Assembly (NCBI RefSeq): GCF_010728925.1
Contig: NZ_AP022608.1
Coordinates: 1,240,001 to 1,304,000, forward strand
From: Mycolicibacterium gadium
Lineage (GTDB): Bacteria; Actinomycetota; Actinomycetes; Mycobacteriales; Mycobacteriaceae
Length of the DNA stretch: 64,000 bases
Reading direction: 5' to 3'
In this document: positions 1 to 11,135 of the stretch, in pieces
Position numbering within the stretch: the first letter of the stretch is position 1
Layout of the letters: each line of letters opens with the position of its first letter
Notes under the pieces: generated by a model
The model's input: only the letters and a program-made list of their open reading frames with translations
Databases searched by the model: none
What the model was told of the DNA's origin: nothing
Program-made: the position numbers and the translations under genes

Positions 1-1553
1 AGCATGTCGGACACCGACTGGCACATCGAGATGATGTAGTTCGGCACGGCCTGCGGCCCGAATACCTTGACGGCCCGGGCGGCCGCGGCGACGATGTCGA
101 GTTCCTTCCGAGCCAGCTCGGAGAGCTCGGCACCGTCGCCGATGAGCGGGCGCCGCGTGGCGACCTCGGCCGCGAGCAACTCGACGCGCTCGGGTTCGGG
201 CAGCGAACTGTAGTCGGAGTGAACGCCAGCCCACTCCAGCAGCTCGGCGATGACATCCTCGTGCACGTCGGAGTTCTGTCGCATGTCCAGCCCGGACAGG
301 TGAAACCCGAAGACGTGCGCGGCTTCTCGCAGTCGGGCTAACCGATCGTCGGCCAGCACGGCGCTGCCGTTGTGCCGCAATGACTCGTCGACGATGTCGA
401 GGTCGGCCAAGAGTTCGGCGGGAGTTTCGTAGGGGTCCAACCCGAGGTCGAGCTCGTGTTCGGGCTGACGGTCGAGGATCTCAGTGGCCGTGGACGTCAA
501 CCGAGCGTGGATGACCCGCAGCGCCCGGCGATACGGTTCGTCCATCCGGGCGGGCTCATGGCACTTATCGGCGAGTGCCTCGAGCGACTCGCTGATCTTG
601 ACCAGCCGCGCCGACATCGACAGTTCCTCTTCGAGCGCGGTGATCTCGGTGAAGTAATGCTCCAGCGCCGTATAGGCGGCACTGCTGGTCGCCAGACGCA
701 CGACCTCCGCGGTGACATTCGGGTTGCCGTCACGATCACCGCCGATCCACGATCCGGGACGCAGAAAGGGCTGGCTCAGCATATCGCTATCGGGCCAACG
801 CGACCGCAGCGCATTACGCACTTCGGCGTTGACCTGCGGGACCACCTCGAAGAACGCCGCGGGGTAATACCGCAGCCCGGTTTCTATCTCGTCCTGAATC
901 TTCAACCGGGACAACCGGATCAGCGCCGTCTGCCACAGCGTGAGGATGTTGCGGCGCAACTCACGCTCGATATCGCGGCCGTCGTCGGTGAGCTCATGGC
1001 CGTTCAATCGCAGCCGCATCAACTGTGTGATGCGGTGTTGAGTGTCGAAGATCGTGCGTCGACGGGTCTCGGTGGGATGCGCCGTGATCACCGGCGAAAC
1101 GAGTGCTCCGGCCAGCGCATCGGTGACCGCCGCCGAATCGAGTCCGGCCAGGTCCAGTTTGGCGTACGTCGCCGCCAGGCTGCTGTCCTGCGGCGGTTCT
1201 CCGGCGGCGACGTGGATGATGCGCCGACGCTCGCGGTGGATGTCCTCGGCGACGTTGGCCAGCAGCGCGAAGTGGGTGAACGCGCGGATGACGGGAATGG
1301 CCTGGTGAATGTCGATGCCGTCGAACATGGAGCTCAGCTCAGCGCGGTCGATCTCCGAGCGCCGCACCCGGAACGACTCGACGCGGGCGCGTTCGACGAG
1401 GTCGAAGACGTCCTCACCGTTCTGGTCACGGATGGTCTCACCGAGAAGCGCACCCAACAATCGGATGTCTTCGCGCATCGGCTCGGTGGCCTCCCGGCCC
1501 ACTTTCGTGCGCTGTACCGCGCCGATCGGTTCAAGTCCGCCGACATCTGCCAT
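1..1553 (-). CDS. ppc: Phosphoenolpyruvate carboxylase, N-terminal part (gene runs off the window start)
   Basis: PPC adds bicarbonate to phosphoenolpyruvate to make oxaloacetate, an anaplerotic step in the cytoplasm. About 517 N-terminal residues are present; the family is around 900-935 residues, so the C-terminal catalytic half lies outside. Seen in the sequence: the catalytic histidine motif [11 protein letters not shown] and the glycine-rich [15 protein letters not shown] motif, both diagnostic of PPC. The ATG at 1553 begins [19 protein letters not shown], matching the usual start of actinobacterial PPC. A possible extended -10 (GATACT) lies six bases upstream, but it lacks the usual first T. 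It lies 59 bases downstream of secG on the same strand, and the glycolytic genes upstream fit its role at the PEP node. Confidence 0.95.
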   Translation of the reverse strand, partial: MADVGGLEPIGAVQRTKVGREATEPMREDIRLLGALLGETIRDQNGEDVFDLVERARVESFRVRRSEIDRAELSSMFDGIDIHQAIPVIRAFTHFALLANVAEDIHRERRRIIHVAAGEPPQDSSLAATYAKLDLAGLDSAAVTDALAGALVSPVITAHPTETRRRTIFDTQHRITQLMRLRLNGHELTDDGRDIERELRRNILTLWQTALIRLSRLKIQDEIETGLRYYPAAFFEVVPQVNAEVRNALRSRWPDSDMLSQPFLRPGSWIGGDRDGNPNVTAEVVRLATSSAAYTALEHYFTEITALEEELSMSARLVKISESLEALADKCHEPARMDEPYRRALRVIHARLTSTATEILDRQPEHELDLGLDPYETPAELLADLDIVDESLRHNGSAVLADDRLARLREAAHVFGFHLSGLDMRQNSDVHEDVIAELLEWAGVHSDYSSLPEPERVELLAAEVATRRPLIGDGAELSELARKELDIVAAAARAVKVFGPQAVPNYIISMCQSVSDM

Positions 1554-1612
1554 TCCACCAGTATCGACGGGGCGCGCGTCAGGTGCAGAACGAGCCGATC
1601 GGCTCAGGTGGG

Positions 1613-1846
1613 TCAGCTGTACTTGATCTGCAAGGCGACGCCGACGATCGACACCACCCAGATGCCGACGACGAAATACGTCAGCCGGTCCAGGTTCTTC
1701 TCCACGACCGTCGAGCCGGACAGGCTGGACTGGACGCCGCCGCCGAACAGGGTCGACAGGCCGCCGCCCTTGGCGCGGTGCAGCAACACGAGAAGCACCA
1801 CGAGCAAGCTGGTGACGATCAGCGTGATCTGCAGAGCTAAAACCAT
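1613..1846 (-). CDS. secG: Preprotein translocase subunit SecG
   Basis: SecG is the small non-essential partner of SecY and SecE in the membrane channel that exports unfolded proteins. The 77-residue protein has two hydrophobic segments (about residues 3-22 and 53-73) joined by a loop with the family signature [15 protein letters not shown]. Length and topology are typical. The start ATG sits seven bases after a TAGGCT hexamer, so its message is probably leaderless. It lies between tpiA and ppc on the same strand, an order shared with other mycobacteria. Confidence 0.96.
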   Translation of the reverse strand: MVLALQITLIVTSLLVVLLVLLHRAKGGGLSTLFGGGVQSSLSGSTVVEKNLDRLTYFVVGIWVVSIVGVALQIKYS

Positions 1847-1853
1847 GGCCGAC

Positions 1854-1859
1854 AGCCTA
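1854..1859 (-). promoter_or_regulatory. Putative leaderless -10 hexamer of secG (TAGGCT)
   Basis: TAGGCT matches the mycobacterial -10 consensus TANNNT and ends seven bases before the secG ATG, so transcription would begin at or next to the start codon. It lies in the 30-base gap between tpiA and secG. Confidence 0.5.
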
Positions 1860-1876
1860 CAGGCCGGAAAGGGCCG

Positions 1877-2662
1877 CTACGGCAAGGGCCCACCAGCGGC
1901 GATGGCCGAAAGCGTGGCGAACTGCTCGCCATCGAGGGACGCTCCACCGACCAGCGCACCGTCGACATCCTCCTGTGCGACGATCTCACCGACGTTCTTG
2001 GCGTTCACCGATCCGCCGTACAGGATCCGCACACCCGCGGCCAGCTGTGGAGACGCCAGCTTGCCCAGCTCGTCGCGGATGGCCTTGCAGACCTCCTGGG
2101 CGTCGGCGGCGCTAGCCACCCGGCCGGTGCCGATCGCCCACACCGGCTCGTAGGCGATGACGGCCTGGCCTATCTGCTCTGATGTGAGACCCGCCACTGA
2201 GCCGCGCAGCGATTCGGTGTTGTATTCGACGTGGTTGCCGGCCTCACGGACCTCGAGCTGCTCGCCGATGCAGATGATCGGGGTGATGCCGTGCTTGAAC
2301 GCGGCGGCTGCCTTGGCAGCGACCAGCGCATCGTCCTCATGGTGATAGGTCCGGCGCTCCGAGTGCCCGACGACGACGTAGGTGCAGCCCAGCTTCGCGA
2401 GGAAGGCGCCGCTGATCTCGCCGGTGTAAGCCCCCGAATCGTGCTGGGACAGGTCCTGCGCACCGTACGTGAGGCGCAGCTTGTCGCCGTCGACGAGCGT
2501 CTGCACGCTGCGCAAATCGGTGAACGGCGGAATCACCGCGACGTCGACCTTGTCGAAATACTTGTCCGGCAGCGAGAACGCGATCTTCTGCACCAGCGCA
2601 ATGGCCTCGAAGTGGTTGAGGTTCATCTTCCAGTTGCCGGCGATCAGCGGCGTACGGCTCAT
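1877..2662 (-). CDS. tpiA: Triosephosphate isomerase
   Basis: Interconverts dihydroxyacetone phosphate and glyceraldehyde 3-phosphate in glycolysis and gluconeogenesis. The 261-residue protein is a full-length TIM barrel. It starts with the substrate-binding N-K pair (GNWKMN), has the electrophilic histidine in GHSERR, the catalytic glutamate in [11 protein letters not shown], and the phosphate-gripping GGSVN near the C-terminus. It is the third gene of gap-pgk-tpiA, 12 bases after the pgk stop, with a GAAAGG ribosome-binding site ahead of the ATG. Confidence 0.98.
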   Translation of the reverse strand: MSRTPLIAGNWKMNLNHFEAIALVQKIAFSLPDKYFDKVDVAVIPPFTDLRSVQTLVDGDKLRLTYGAQDLSQHDSGAYTGEISGAFLAKLGCTYVVVGHSERRTYHHEDDALVAAKAAAAFKHGITPIICIGEQLEVREAGNHVEYNTESLRGSVAGLTSEQIGQAVIAYEPVWAIGTGRVASAADAQEVCKAIRDELGKLASPQLAAGVRILYGGSVNAKNVGEIVAQEDVDGALVGGASLDGEQFATLSAIAAGGPLP

Positions 2663-2674
2663 GTCTACGGCCTT

Positions 2675-3901
2675 TCAGTCGTCGAGCACTTCGATACCCG
2701 GGAGCGTCTTGCCCTCAAGGTATTCCAGTGACGCCCCGCCCCCGGTCGAAATGTGGGAGAAGCCGTCGTCAGGCAGCCCGAGCTGGCGCACCGCAGCAGC
2801 GGAGTCGCCACCGCCCACCACACTGAACGCGCCCTTGCCCGTCGCCCCGACGATCGCCTCGGCGACGCCCTTGGTGCCCGCGGCAAACGCCGGGAACTCG
2901 AAGACGCCCATCGGCCCGTTCCAGAAGATGGTCTTGGCGTTCGACAACAACGTGGTGAAGCGCTGTACCGAGCCGGGCCCGATGTCGAGGCCCATCTTTC
3001 CGTCCGGAATCTGGTCGGCAGTAACGATCTCCGACGGAGAATCCGCCTTGAACTCGTCGGCCGCGACGATGTCGACCGGCACGTGGATCACGTCGCCGTA
3101 GTCCTCGAGCAGCTGGCGGCAGGTTTCGATCATGCCTTCTTCGAGGAGCGACTTACCTACTGAAACACCCTGTGAGGCAAGGAATGTGAAGCACATACCA
3201 CCGCCGATCACGATGCTGTCCGCTTTGGTCGCCAGGTTCTCGATGACCGCGAGTTTGTCCGACACCTTCGAACCGCCGAGCACCACCGCGTACGGCCGCT
3301 CGGTCGAGGTGGTCAGCTGTTCGAGCACCTTGATCTCGGTGGCCACCAGCGTGCCCGCGTAGTGCGGCAGCAGCGTCGCGACGTCGTACACCGAGGCCTG
3401 CTTGCGATGCACGACACCGAAACCGTCGGAGACGAACGCACCGGGCGACCCGTCTGCGCCGCTGACGAGTTCGGCGAGCTGCCGTGCGAGCGCAAGCCGC
3501 TCGTTGTCGTCCTTGCTGGTCTCGCGTGGGTCGAACCGAATGTTCTCCAGCAACAGGATGTCGCCGTCGGTAAGGCCCTCCGCGCGGGCCAGCGCGTCCG
3601 TGCCGACTACATCTCCCGCCAGCTGGACGTGCCTGCCGAGCTGCTCCCCCAGCGCCTTGGCGACGGGTGCGAGCGAGAACTCCGGCGTCGGACCGTCTTT
3701 CGGCCTGCCGAGGTGCGCGGTGACGACGACCTTGGCGCCGGCGTCGGCCAGCGCCCGCAGCGTGGGCACCGACGCGGTGATCCGACCCGGGTCGCTGATG
3801 TTGCCGTCGTCGTCGAGCGGGACGTTCAGGTCGGAGCGAACGAGAACGCCCCGGCCCGAAACCCCTTCTGCCAGTAGGTCGTCGAGGTTCTTGACGGCCA
3901 T
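2675..3901 (-). CDS. pgk: Phosphoglycerate kinase
   Basis: Transfers phosphate from 1,3-bisphosphoglycerate to ADP in glycolysis. With the ATG at 3901 it has 408 residues, the usual actinobacterial length, and begins [10 protein letters not shown]. An upstream in-frame start would overlap gap and add 14 non-conserved residues, so it was not used. Motifs seen: the RSDLNVPLD substrate site, the HLGRP arginine loop, [10 protein letters not shown], the GPMGVFE hinge and the C-terminal GGGDSAAA nucleotide loop. It starts five bases after the gap stop, so the two are likely co-translated. Confidence 0.98.
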   Translation of the reverse strand: MAVKNLDDLLAEGVSGRGVLVRSDLNVPLDDDGNISDPGRITASVPTLRALADAGAKVVVTAHLGRPKDGPTPEFSLAPVAKALGEQLGRHVQLAGDVVGTDALARAEGLTDGDILLLENIRFDPRETSKDDNERLALARQLAELVSGADGSPGAFVSDGFGVVHRKQASVYDVATLLPHYAGTLVATEIKVLEQLTTSTERPYAVVLGGSKVSDKLAVIENLATKADSIVIGGGMCFTFLASQGVSVGKSLLEEGMIETCRQLLEDYGDVIHVPVDIVAADEFKADSPSEIVTADQIPDGKMGLDIGPGSVQRFTTLLSNAKTIFWNGPMGVFEFPAFAAGTKGVAEAIVGATGKGAFSVVGGGDSAAAVRQLGLPDDGFSHISTGGGASLEYLEGKTLPGIEVLDD

Positions 3902-3905
3902 TGCG

Positions 3906-4955
<1,050 letters not shown>

Positions 4956-4964
4956 TCAACGGCC

Positions 4965-4970
4965 AGCCTA
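4965..4970 (-). promoter_or_regulatory. Candidate -10 (TAGGCT) for gap-pgk-tpiA
   Basis: TAGGCT fits the TANNNT mycobacterial -10. A start site about seven bases downstream would give a leader of roughly 30 bases containing the AGGGAGA ribosome-binding site. No clear -35 element is seen. Confidence 0.4.
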
Positions 4971-5124
4971 GTGGTGTGACTGGCGCCACGCGCGGCCTGG
5001 TCAGATTGGTGACGTCGGGCAACGACCCTGGTGACTTAGGGCCCTGCCGTTCGGCACGGGTCGCCGTGATGATGGCCCTATCGCCTGTACGACGACAGGC
5101 CGAAACCGCGCCGAAGGCAGGCAC

Positions 5125-5361
5125 ATGACCGCGATCCAGCATGCCGACGCAAGGGTGCGCCAAGCGCACCTGGTCGCCGCCGCGCGGCATCGATGCGCCG
5201 CCGAAGCACACGATCAGGCCGTGCGGACACATCGCGCCGCCGCAGCAGAGGGGATCGGCGACGTCGCCACACACCGCCGGGCGGTGCGGGTGTATGAGGC
5301 CGCCCGCGACGACCATCTCCGCGCGGCCGAGGTGGCGGAGCGGATGGCGGGGGATCCCTAG
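5125..5361 (+). CDS. Small alanine/histidine-rich helical protein, function unknown
   Basis: A 78-residue frame rich in Ala, Arg and His, with no transmembrane segment or signal peptide. It is predicted to be mostly helical (repeated A-x-x-H/R spacing, for example ARHRCAAEAHDQAVRTHRAA). Support for a real gene is an AAGGCAGG ribosome-binding site a few bases before the ATG, third codon positions strongly G/C like its neighbours, and no competing gene on the other strand. It stands between gap (divergent) and the solute-binding-like gene (convergent). I do not recognise the family. Confidence 0.5.
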   Translation: MTAIQHADARVRQAHLVAAARHRCAAEAHDQAVRTHRAAAAEGIGDVATHRRAVRVYEAARDDHLRAAEVAERMAGDP

Positions 5362-5377
5362 CCGGCCGGCATCGTCC

Positions 5378-6088
5378 TCAATGCACCGCCAGATTCTGGT
5401 CGGTGTACGGATTGCCCAGCCATTTGCCGCGAATCCGCTGCAGGGCGCCGTCCTCCTCCAGTTCAGCCTGGGCCACGGTGAGGCGGCCGAGCAGCGCCTG
5501 GTCGTCGAGGCCGACGGCGATGGCGATGTTCTCCACGGAGATCCCACGTTGGACGACGTCGACGCCGGGTATCGGCTTGACGAGTTCGTTCAGCACAGGT
5601 GCGAGTTTCATGAACGCGTCACAGGCTCCGGTGGTCAGGTCGGTCAGGGCCGAGCGGATGCTGCCGTAGTCGTAGACGCGCACCTCATCCGCCTTGCCAT
5701 CGGCGACCAGGCGCTCGGCGATCGGTTGGCTGGTGTTGCCCTGCTGGACGCCGATGGTCAGGCCATCGAGGTCGTCGACGGAGTTGACGTGCGGCAGCCG
5801 TCGGGTGTCGACGGCGAGAGCCTGTCCGGAGATCAGATAGGGCGGAATGAACCTTGCCTTCCGCTCGCGCTCAGGCGTGACAGTGGTGCCGGCGGCGACG
5901 CAGTCGTAGCTGGCGCCGAGTCCGCCGAAGATGCCGTTGAAGTCGGCGCCCTCGTAGGCGATGAATTCGACTGTCGCACCAATCTTCTCAGCAATAGCCG
6001 TCATCAGGTCGATGTCGAGCCCGGTGTCGTCCGGCATGCCGTTGAACGGGGGGTCGGGGAAGGCCGCACCGACTCTGAGCGTCTCCAT
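5378..6088 (-). CDS. Family 3 solute-binding-like protein lacking a signal peptide
   Basis: The 236-residue protein has the fold-defining motifs of amino-acid-type (SBP_bac_3) binding proteins: GLDIDLMTAIAEKIGA, the FNGIFGGL segment, and LDGLTIGVQQGNTS followed by the C-terminal IRGKWLGN. It begins directly with METLRVGAAFPDPPF, which corresponds to the first strand of the mature domain, so there is no signal peptide or lipobox. No start codon lies in frame between the whiA stop and this ATG. A TACGGT hexamer six bases before the ATG supports this start as leaderless. No permease or ATPase is adjacent. It may act as a cytoplasmic ligand sensor; that is inference. Confidence 0.8.
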   Translation of the reverse strand: METLRVGAAFPDPPFNGMPDDTGLDIDLMTAIAEKIGATVEFIAYEGADFNGIFGGLGASYDCVAAGTTVTPERERKARFIPPYLISGQALAVDTRRLPHVNSVDDLDGLTIGVQQGNTSQPIAERLVADGKADEVRVYDYGSIRSALTDLTTGACDAFMKLAPVLNELVKPIPGVDVVQRGISVENIAIAVGLDDQALLGRLTVAQAELEEDGALQRIRGKWLGNPYTDQNLAVH

Positions 6089-6094
6089 GTGATC

Positions 6095-6100
6095 ACCGTA
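6095..6100 (-). promoter_or_regulatory. Putative leaderless -10 hexamer (TACGGT) of the solute-binding-like gene
   Basis: TACGGT matches TANNNT and ends six bases before the ATG at 6088. The gene would have its own promoter after the whiA operon and no untranslated leader. Confidence 0.5.
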
Positions 6101-6153
6101 GTTGGAGTTCGATTCGCGCTTGCGCGAACTGATCGGACGCGCGGCGCGACAGG

Positions 6154-7131
6154 CTAGGCGTCTTCGAGCAGATCCGGCGTGACGGCCGACTCGGTGTCGG
6201 GAATACCGTCCTGCTTGGCCTTACGATCTGCCATCGACAGCAGGCGCCGAATACGGCCCGCCACAGCATCTTTGGTCATCGGCGGATCGGCGAGGCGGCC
6301 CAGCTCTTCGAGCGACGCCTGCCGATGCTCGACGCGTAGTTTGCCCGCGGCGGCCAGATGATCCGGCACGGTGTCGGCGAGGATCTCCAGCGCCCGTTCC
6401 ACGCGCGCGGCCGCGGCGACCGCCGCCCGCGCCGACCGCCGCAAGTTGGCGTCGTCGAAGTTCGCCAGCCGGTTGGCGGTGGCGCGCACCTCGCGGCGCA
6501 TCCGCCGCTCCTCCCACGTCAACCTGGTGTCCTGGGCACCCATGCGCGTCAGCAATGCGCCGATGGCCTCGCCGTCGCGCACCACCACGCGGTCGGCGCC
6601 CCTGACTTCGCGGGCCTTCGCGCTGACCCCCAGCCGGCGCGCCGCGCCAACGAGCGCAAGGGCCGCCTCAGGCCCCGGGCAACTGACCTCGAGCGCCGAG
6701 GACCGGCCCGGCTCGGTGAGGGAGCCATGCGCCAAAAACGCGCCGCGCCAAGCAGCTTCGGCATCGGCGACGCTGCCGCCGACGACTTGCGCCGGAAGGC
6801 CACGCACCGGCCGTCCACGCAGGTCCAGCAGACCCGTCTGGCGGGCCAGCGCCTCACCGTCCTTGGCGACCCGTAGTACGTACCGGGTGCTCTTGCGGAT
6901 ACCGCTGGCCGACAGCACATGCACCACGGCGTTGTAGCCGTACAGGTCGTAGATGTCCTTGCGCAGGCGCCGGGCGATGATCCCCAGATCGACCTCGGCC
7001 TCGACAACCACTCGGCCGGACACGATGTGCAGTCCCCCGGCGAAGCGCAGCAGCGATGCCACCTCGGCGCGGCGCGCACTCACCGAATTGACCTGAAGAC
7101 GGCTGAGCTCGTCTTTGACCTCGGCTGTCAT
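6154..7131 (-). CDS. whiA: Sporulation/division transcription regulator WhiA
   Basis: WhiA is an actinobacterial DNA-binding protein with an N-terminal pair of LAGLIDADG-like domains and a C-terminal helix-turn-helix. In streptomycetes it activates division genes with WhiB. The 325-residue protein (start [12 protein letters not shown]) carries [18 protein letters not shown], the domain 2 segment [14 protein letters not shown], and the HTH region [20 protein letters not shown] second ATG six bases upstream exists, but the ATG at 7131 overlaps the yvcK stop in an ATGA junction, the same spacing used throughout this operon. Last gene of uvrC-rapZ-yvcK-whiA. Confidence 0.95.
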   Translation of the reverse strand: MTAEVKDELSRLQVNSVSARRAEVASLLRFAGGLHIVSGRVVVEAEVDLGIIARRLRKDIYDLYGYNAVVHVLSASGIRKSTRYVLRVAKDGEALARQTGLLDLRGRPVRGLPAQVVGGSVADAEAAWRGAFLAHGSLTEPGRSSALEVSCPGPEAALALVGAARRLGVSAKAREVRGADRVVVRDGEAIGALLTRMGAQDTRLTWEERRMRREVRATANRLANFDDANLRRSARAAVAAAARVERALEILADTVPDHLAAAGKLRVEHRQASLEELGRLADPPMTKDAVAGRIRRLLSMADRKAKQDGIPDTESAVTPDLLEDA

Positions 7132-8150
7132 CGCCACGAGTCGTCACCTCTCGGTCCGTTCGCTGTCGGTGTGGGCACGGTCGGCGTTGGAGACGCGGGC
7201 GGCGCCGCACCACGCAACCGCACACCCTCCAGAGCCGCGGCCAACCTCGCCGGGTCATGTAAAGGTGTACCAGGTCTGGACACGTCAGCAAACTCAACTT
7301 GGGCATCCAAAATTTTCGCGGTTCGGCGCAATTGCTCACGCTCCCGCTCGGTCGGAACACGGCTGGCGTCGACGATGACCTCGTGCACCGTGAAGCCCGG
7401 CGCGTGCTGCGACAACACATGGATGTGACGTTCCGCCGAGAACTCCGCGGTCTCTCCGGGTTCTGCCACCAGGTTCACCACCAGCGCCCGGCGTGCGGCC
7501 GTCGCCTGCAGCGCCGCCACCAGCTGCGGAACGAGCACGTGCGGGATGACGCTCGTGAACCACGACCCCGGGCCGAGCACGACCAGGTCGGCGGCCATGA
7601 TCGCGTCCACCGCCTGCCTGGTGGCCGGCGGGTCGCCCGGTATCAGCCGGACCCTGCGCACCTTCCCGACGGTGGTCGCGATCGCCACCTGCCCCTGGAT
7701 CACCCGGCTCATCCGCGGATCGGATTCCAGGCCCGCCACGTCGGCCTCGATGCTCAGCCCCATCGGGCACATCGGCAGGACCCGACCGTGGATGCCAAGG
7801 ACGCGGCCCAGTTCGTCGAGTGCCGCCACCGGATCGGCGAGCACCTCGTTGAGACCCGCGAGCATCAGGTTGCCGATCGGATGCCCCGCGAGCGCACCGT
7901 TGCCACCAAACCGATGCTGCAGGATCGTCGCCCAGAGTCGCCCATGCGGTGTGTCGGATGCCAACGCGGCCAAAGCCATTCGCAGATCACCCGGTGGCAA
8001 GACATCGAGTTCGCTGCGTAGCCGGCCGGAGGAACCACCGTCGTCGGCGACAGTGACGATCGCGGTGACGTGCGGGGTGAGTCTGCGGGCCGCCGACAGC
8101 GTGGCGTAGAGGCCGTGCCCACCCCCGAGGGCAACGATCCGCGGACTCAT
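7128..8150 (-). CDS. yvcK: YvcK/CuvA-family UDP-sugar-binding morphogenesis factor
   Basis: This family (YvcK in Bacillus, CuvA in mycobacteria) binds UDP-sugars and is needed for cell-wall growth on gluconeogenic carbon sources. The 340-residue protein begins [18 protein letters not shown], the nucleotide-binding glycine loop, and contains [25 protein letters not shown] and [10 protein letters not shown], all family signatures. The C-terminal tail of about 20 residues is Pro/Thr-rich and likely disordered. It overlaps rapZ upstream and whiA downstream by four bases each. Confidence 0.93.
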   Translation of the reverse strand: MSPRIVALGGGHGLYATLSAARRLTPHVTAIVTVADDGGSSGRLRSELDVLPPGDLRMALAALASDTPHGRLWATILQHRFGGNGALAGHPIGNLMLAGLNEVLADPVAALDELGRVLGIHGRVLPMCPMGLSIEADVAGLESDPRMSRVIQGQVAIATTVGKVRRVRLIPGDPPATRQAVDAIMAADLVVLGPGSWFTSVIPHVLVPQLVAALQATAARRALVVNLVAEPGETAEFSAERHIHVLSQHAPGFTVHEVIVDASRVPTEREREQLRRTAKILDAQVEFADVSRPGTPLHDPARLAAALEGVRLRGAAPPASPTPTVPTPTANGPRGDDSWR

Positions 8151-9073
8151 TCGCGCCCCAAATCCCGGTGCAATACCCGCACCGTGAGGTCGTCACCGCC
8201 CTGCAGTCTGGCCGCCAACGCCTCGGCGATCGCAACGCTGCGATGCTTGCCTCCGGTACAGCCAATAGCAACAGTCATGTAGCGCTTACCCTCGCGACGG
8301 TATCCGTCGATGACGAAGTCCAGCAGACGATGGTAGGTCTCCAAGAATTCTCCGGCGCCCGGTTGGCCGAGTACGTAGTCGCGGACGGCCGGGTGCTGTC
8401 CGCTGTGCGGTCGCAGTTCGTCCACCCAGTGCGGATTAGGCAAAAAGCGCACATCCATCACCGTATCGGCGTCCATGGGGAGGCCGTACTTGTATCCGAA
8501 GGACTCGACGGTGACACTGGTGTGAGCGACGGTTTCGCCGCCGAAAGCACGTTCGATGCTTTCCCGCAGTGCGGGAACCGGCAGTGTCGACGTGTCGATG
8601 ACGAGATCAGCCGCAGCGCGGACGGGCGCCAGCAAGGTGCGCTCGGCCGCAATGCCCTCTGCAAGAGTCTGATTCCCCTGCAGAGGATGGCTGCGCCGAT
8701 TCTGCTCATACCGGCGGACCAGGATGTCGTCGGAGGCCTCGAGAAACAGCACCCGCGGGGTGATGTTGCGGGTGGCCAGATCGTTGCGGACCCAGTCGAG
8801 ATCGCCGGTGAACCCGCGGGACCGCACGTCCATGACCACGGCCAGCTGGGTGATGCGCGAGCCCGCCGCCAGTCCGAGCTCCACCATCCGCGCAATCAAC
8901 TCCGGCGGCAGGTTGTCGGCCACATACCAGCCGAGATCCTCCAGCACCTTGGCCGCCGTGCCCCGGCCTGCGCCGGACAGCCCGGTAACCAGTACGACAT
9001 CGATGCCGGATCCCCCACGTTCGCCGTTGCCGGCGCCATCCTGCAATTCTTCGTGCATGCCCTGATCTGTCAT
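8147..9073 (-). CDS. rapZ: RapZ-family nucleotide-binding RNase adapter
   Basis: RapZ family P-loop protein. In E. coli it delivers the small RNA GlmZ to RNase E, while in actinobacteria its role is less clear. The 308-residue protein has a P-loop-like [12 protein letters not shown] at residues 31-42, where the canonical lysine of GxxxxGKS is arginine, as in other actinobacterial copies. It also has the [20 protein letters not shown] segment and the conserved C-terminal [14 protein letters not shown]. The first 20 residues are a Gly-rich, poorly conserved extension. It overlaps uvrC and yvcK by four bases each. Confidence 0.92.
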   Translation of the reverse strand: MTDQGMHEELQDGAGNGERGGSGIDVVLVTGLSGAGRGTAAKVLEDLGWYVADNLPPELIARMVELGLAAGSRITQLAVVMDVRSRGFTGDLDWVRNDLATRNITPRVLFLEASDDILVRRYEQNRRSHPLQGNQTLAEGIAAERTLLAPVRAAADLVIDTSTLPVPALRESIERAFGGETVAHTSVTVESFGYKYGLPMDADTVMDVRFLPNPHWVDELRPHSGQHPAVRDYVLGQPGAGEFLETYHRLLDFVIDGYRREGKRYMTVAIGCTGGKHRSVAIAEALAARLQGGDDLTVRVLHRDLGRE

Positions 9074-11082
9074 CCGGATGCTCTGCTCTGATCATTGCCG
9101 ATAACCGGTTCGGGTGCGCCGGAATCGGGCGGGACGCCGAGAGCGTCCAGAACGGCCTTCGCCGTCGCTGCACCGATGCCGGGCACGGCGGTGATCTCCT
9201 CGACGCTGGCCTCCTTCAAGCGCGCGACCGATCCGAAATGGGTGACCAGCGCCTTGCGACGATGCTCGCCGAGCCCACGGATCGAATCCAGAGCCGACGC
9301 CGTCATCCGCTTCGACCGCTTGCTGCGGTGATACGTGATCGCAAACCGGTGCGCCTCGTCGCGTACCCGCTGCAGCAGATACAAACCTTCGCTGTTGCGC
9401 GGCATGATCAGCGGGTCAGGCTCAGCCGGCACCCACACCTCTTCCAACCGTTTCGCCAGCCCGATGACGGCGACATCGCCGATCCCGAGATCGTCGAGCA
9501 CCGCTTGCGCGGCGTTGACCTGCGGGGCGCCCCCGTCGACCACAAACAGGTTCGGCGGGTAAGCGAACTTTCGCGGCTTTTCCGGCGGAGCCGCCCCGGC
9601 GGCGACATTGTCCTGGGCCGCAAGTCCTTTCGCGCCCTGCAGGTCGTGCAGGTGCCGGTGGAAGCGCCGCCTGGTCACTTCGGCGATCGACGCGACGTCG
9701 TCGGAACGCCCCTCGCCCGCCGCGCCCCTGATCGCATAGTGGCGATAGTCGGACTTGCGCGGTAGCCCGTCCTCGAACACCACCAGCGAGGCCACCACAT
9801 CGGTGCCCTGAACGTGGCTGATGTCGACACATTCGATGCGAAGCGGCGCGTCGGCCAGACCCAGCGATTCCTGAATGCTCTGCAATGCAGCGCTTCTTGC
9901 GGTGAAGTCGCCGGCTCGCTTGAGTTTGTGCTGTGTCAGCGCATCCTGCGCGTTGCGTTTGACGGTCTCGGCGAGCGCGCGTTTGTCACCACGTCGAGGG
10001 ACCCGCACCGACACCCGGGAGCCGCGCAGCTGCGACAACCACGTCTCAATTTCTTCGGCGTTGTCCGGCAGACACGGGACCAGCACCTGCCGGGGCACCG
10101 GCGTCAACGACGTATCGGCGGCGCCCTCGAGTTCGGCCTGATCGCCGTAGAACTGGGTCAGGAACTGCTCGACGAGGTGCTCGAGGGCGGATTCGCCAGG
10201 CTCACCGGACTTTTCGACGATCCAACCGCGCTGGCCGCGCACCCGGCCGCCCCGCACGTGGAACACCTGCACTGCGGCTTCCAGATCGTCATCGGCGAAG
10301 GCCACCACGTCGGCGTCGGTGCCGTCTCCGAACACCACGGCCTGCTTTTCCATCGCCCGTTTCATCGCGGAAATGTTGTCCCGCAACCGGGCCGCCCGTT
10401 CGAAGTCCAGCAGCTCGGCGGCTTCGTTCATCTGGTGTTCCATGTCACGGATCAACCGGTCGGTCTTGCCCGCCAGGAAGTCGCAGAAGTTGTCGACGAT
10501 CTGCCGATGTTCGTCGGCCGTCACCCGCCCGACACACGGTGCCGAGCACTTGTCGATGTACCCGAGCAGGCAGGGCCGGTCGATCTGCCTGTGCCGCTTG
10601 AAAACTCCCGCTGAACAGGTGCGCGCGGGAAAGACCCGGGTCAGCAGGTCGAGCGTTTCGCGGATCGCCCAGGCATGCGAGTAGGGCCCGAAATAGCGAA
10701 CACCCTTGCGGCGCGCGCCGCGATAGACCATCAGCCGCGGGTACTCCTCGTTCAGCGTCACCGCGAGCACCGGGTACGACTTGTCGTCGCGGTAGCGGAC
10801 GTTGAACCGCGGATCGAACTCCTTGATCCAGTTGTACTCGAGCTGCAGCGCCTCGACTTCGGTGTTGACCACGGTCCACTCGACGCCGGCCGCCGACGTC
10901 ACCATCTGGCGGGTGCGCGGCGCCAGGCCGGACAAATCGGCGAAGTACGAGTTCAGCCGGCTCCGCAGACTCTTGGCCTTGCCGACGTAGATCACCCGAC
11001 CGTGCGGATCCCGGAACCGGTAGACACCCGGCTGGATGGGGATCGACCCGGGAGCGGGTCGGTACGTCGCTGGGTCGGGCAC
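9070..11082 (-). CDS. uvrC: Excinuclease ABC subunit C
   Basis: UvrC makes the two incisions in nucleotide excision repair after UvrAB damage recognition. From the GTG at 11082 the protein has 670 residues and begins [23 protein letters not shown]. Domains in order: GIY-YIG nuclease ([20 protein letters not shown]), a cysteine-containing middle region ([16 protein letters not shown]), UvrB-interacting UVR helices (near residue 205), the RNase H-like 5' nuclease ([23 protein letters not shown]) and tandem helix-hairpin-helix motifs at the C-terminus. A frame beginning at 11250 would run across the divergent ggtB promoter and was rejected; TAACCT seven bases before the GTG supports the shorter start. 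Confidence 0.96.
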   Translation of the reverse strand: MPDPATYRPAPGSIPIQPGVYRFRDPHGRVIYVGKAKSLRSRLNSYFADLSGLAPRTRQMVTSAAGVEWTVVNTEVEALQLEYNWIKEFDPRFNVRYRDDKSYPVLAVTLNEEYPRLMVYRGARRKGVRYFGPYSHAWAIRETLDLLTRVFPARTCSAGVFKRHRQIDRPCLLGYIDKCSAPCVGRVTADEHRQIVDNFCDFLAGKTDRLIRDMEHQMNEAAELLDFERAARLRDNISAMKRAMEKQAVVFGDGTDADVVAFADDDLEAAVQVFHVRGGRVRGQRGWIVEKSGEPGESALEHLVEQFLTQFYGDQAELEGAADTSLTPVPRQVLVPCLPDNAEEIETWLSQLRGSRVSVRVPRRGDKRALAETVKRNAQDALTQHKLKRAGDFTARSAALQSIQESLGLADAPLRIECVDISHVQGTDVVASLVVFEDGLPRKSDYRHYAIRGAAGEGRSDDVASIAEVTRRRFHRHLHDLQGAKGLAAQDNVAAGAAPPEKPRKFAYPPNLFVVDGGAPQVNAAQAVLDDLGIGDVAVIGLAKRLEEVWVPAEPDPLIMPRNSEGLYLLQRVRDEAHRFAITYHRSKRSKRMTASALDSIRGLGEHRRKALVTHFGSVARLKEASVEEITAVPGIGAATAKAVLDALGVPPDSGAPEPVIGNDQSRASG

Positions 11083-11089
11083 GGATTCC

Positions 11090-11095
11090 AGGTTA
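11090..11095 (-). promoter_or_regulatory. Putative leaderless -10 hexamer of uvrC (TAACCT)
   Basis: TAACCT fits TANNNT and ends seven bases before the uvrC GTG at 11082. It would drive the whole uvrC-rapZ-yvcK-whiA operon and faces the divergent ggtB promoter about 30 bases away. Confidence 0.5.
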
Positions 11096-11123
11096 CTGCC
11101 GTCCCCGGACGAGTCCGATGAAC

Positions 11124-11129
11124 TACCGT
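11124..11129 (+). promoter_or_regulatory. Putative leaderless -10 hexamer of the gamma-glutamyltransferase gene (TACCGT)
   Basis: TACCGT ends six bases before the ATG at 11136. It lies within the six-codon extension that an ATG at 11118 would add, so it favours the downstream start. Confidence 0.5.
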
Positions 11130-11135
11130 CGGGTG

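Noticed and set aside
456..2153. Long plus-strand open frame opposite ppc, secG and tpiA
   Set aside because: It is antisense to three certain genes, lacks any recognisable domain and is an effect of G/C-rich third positions.
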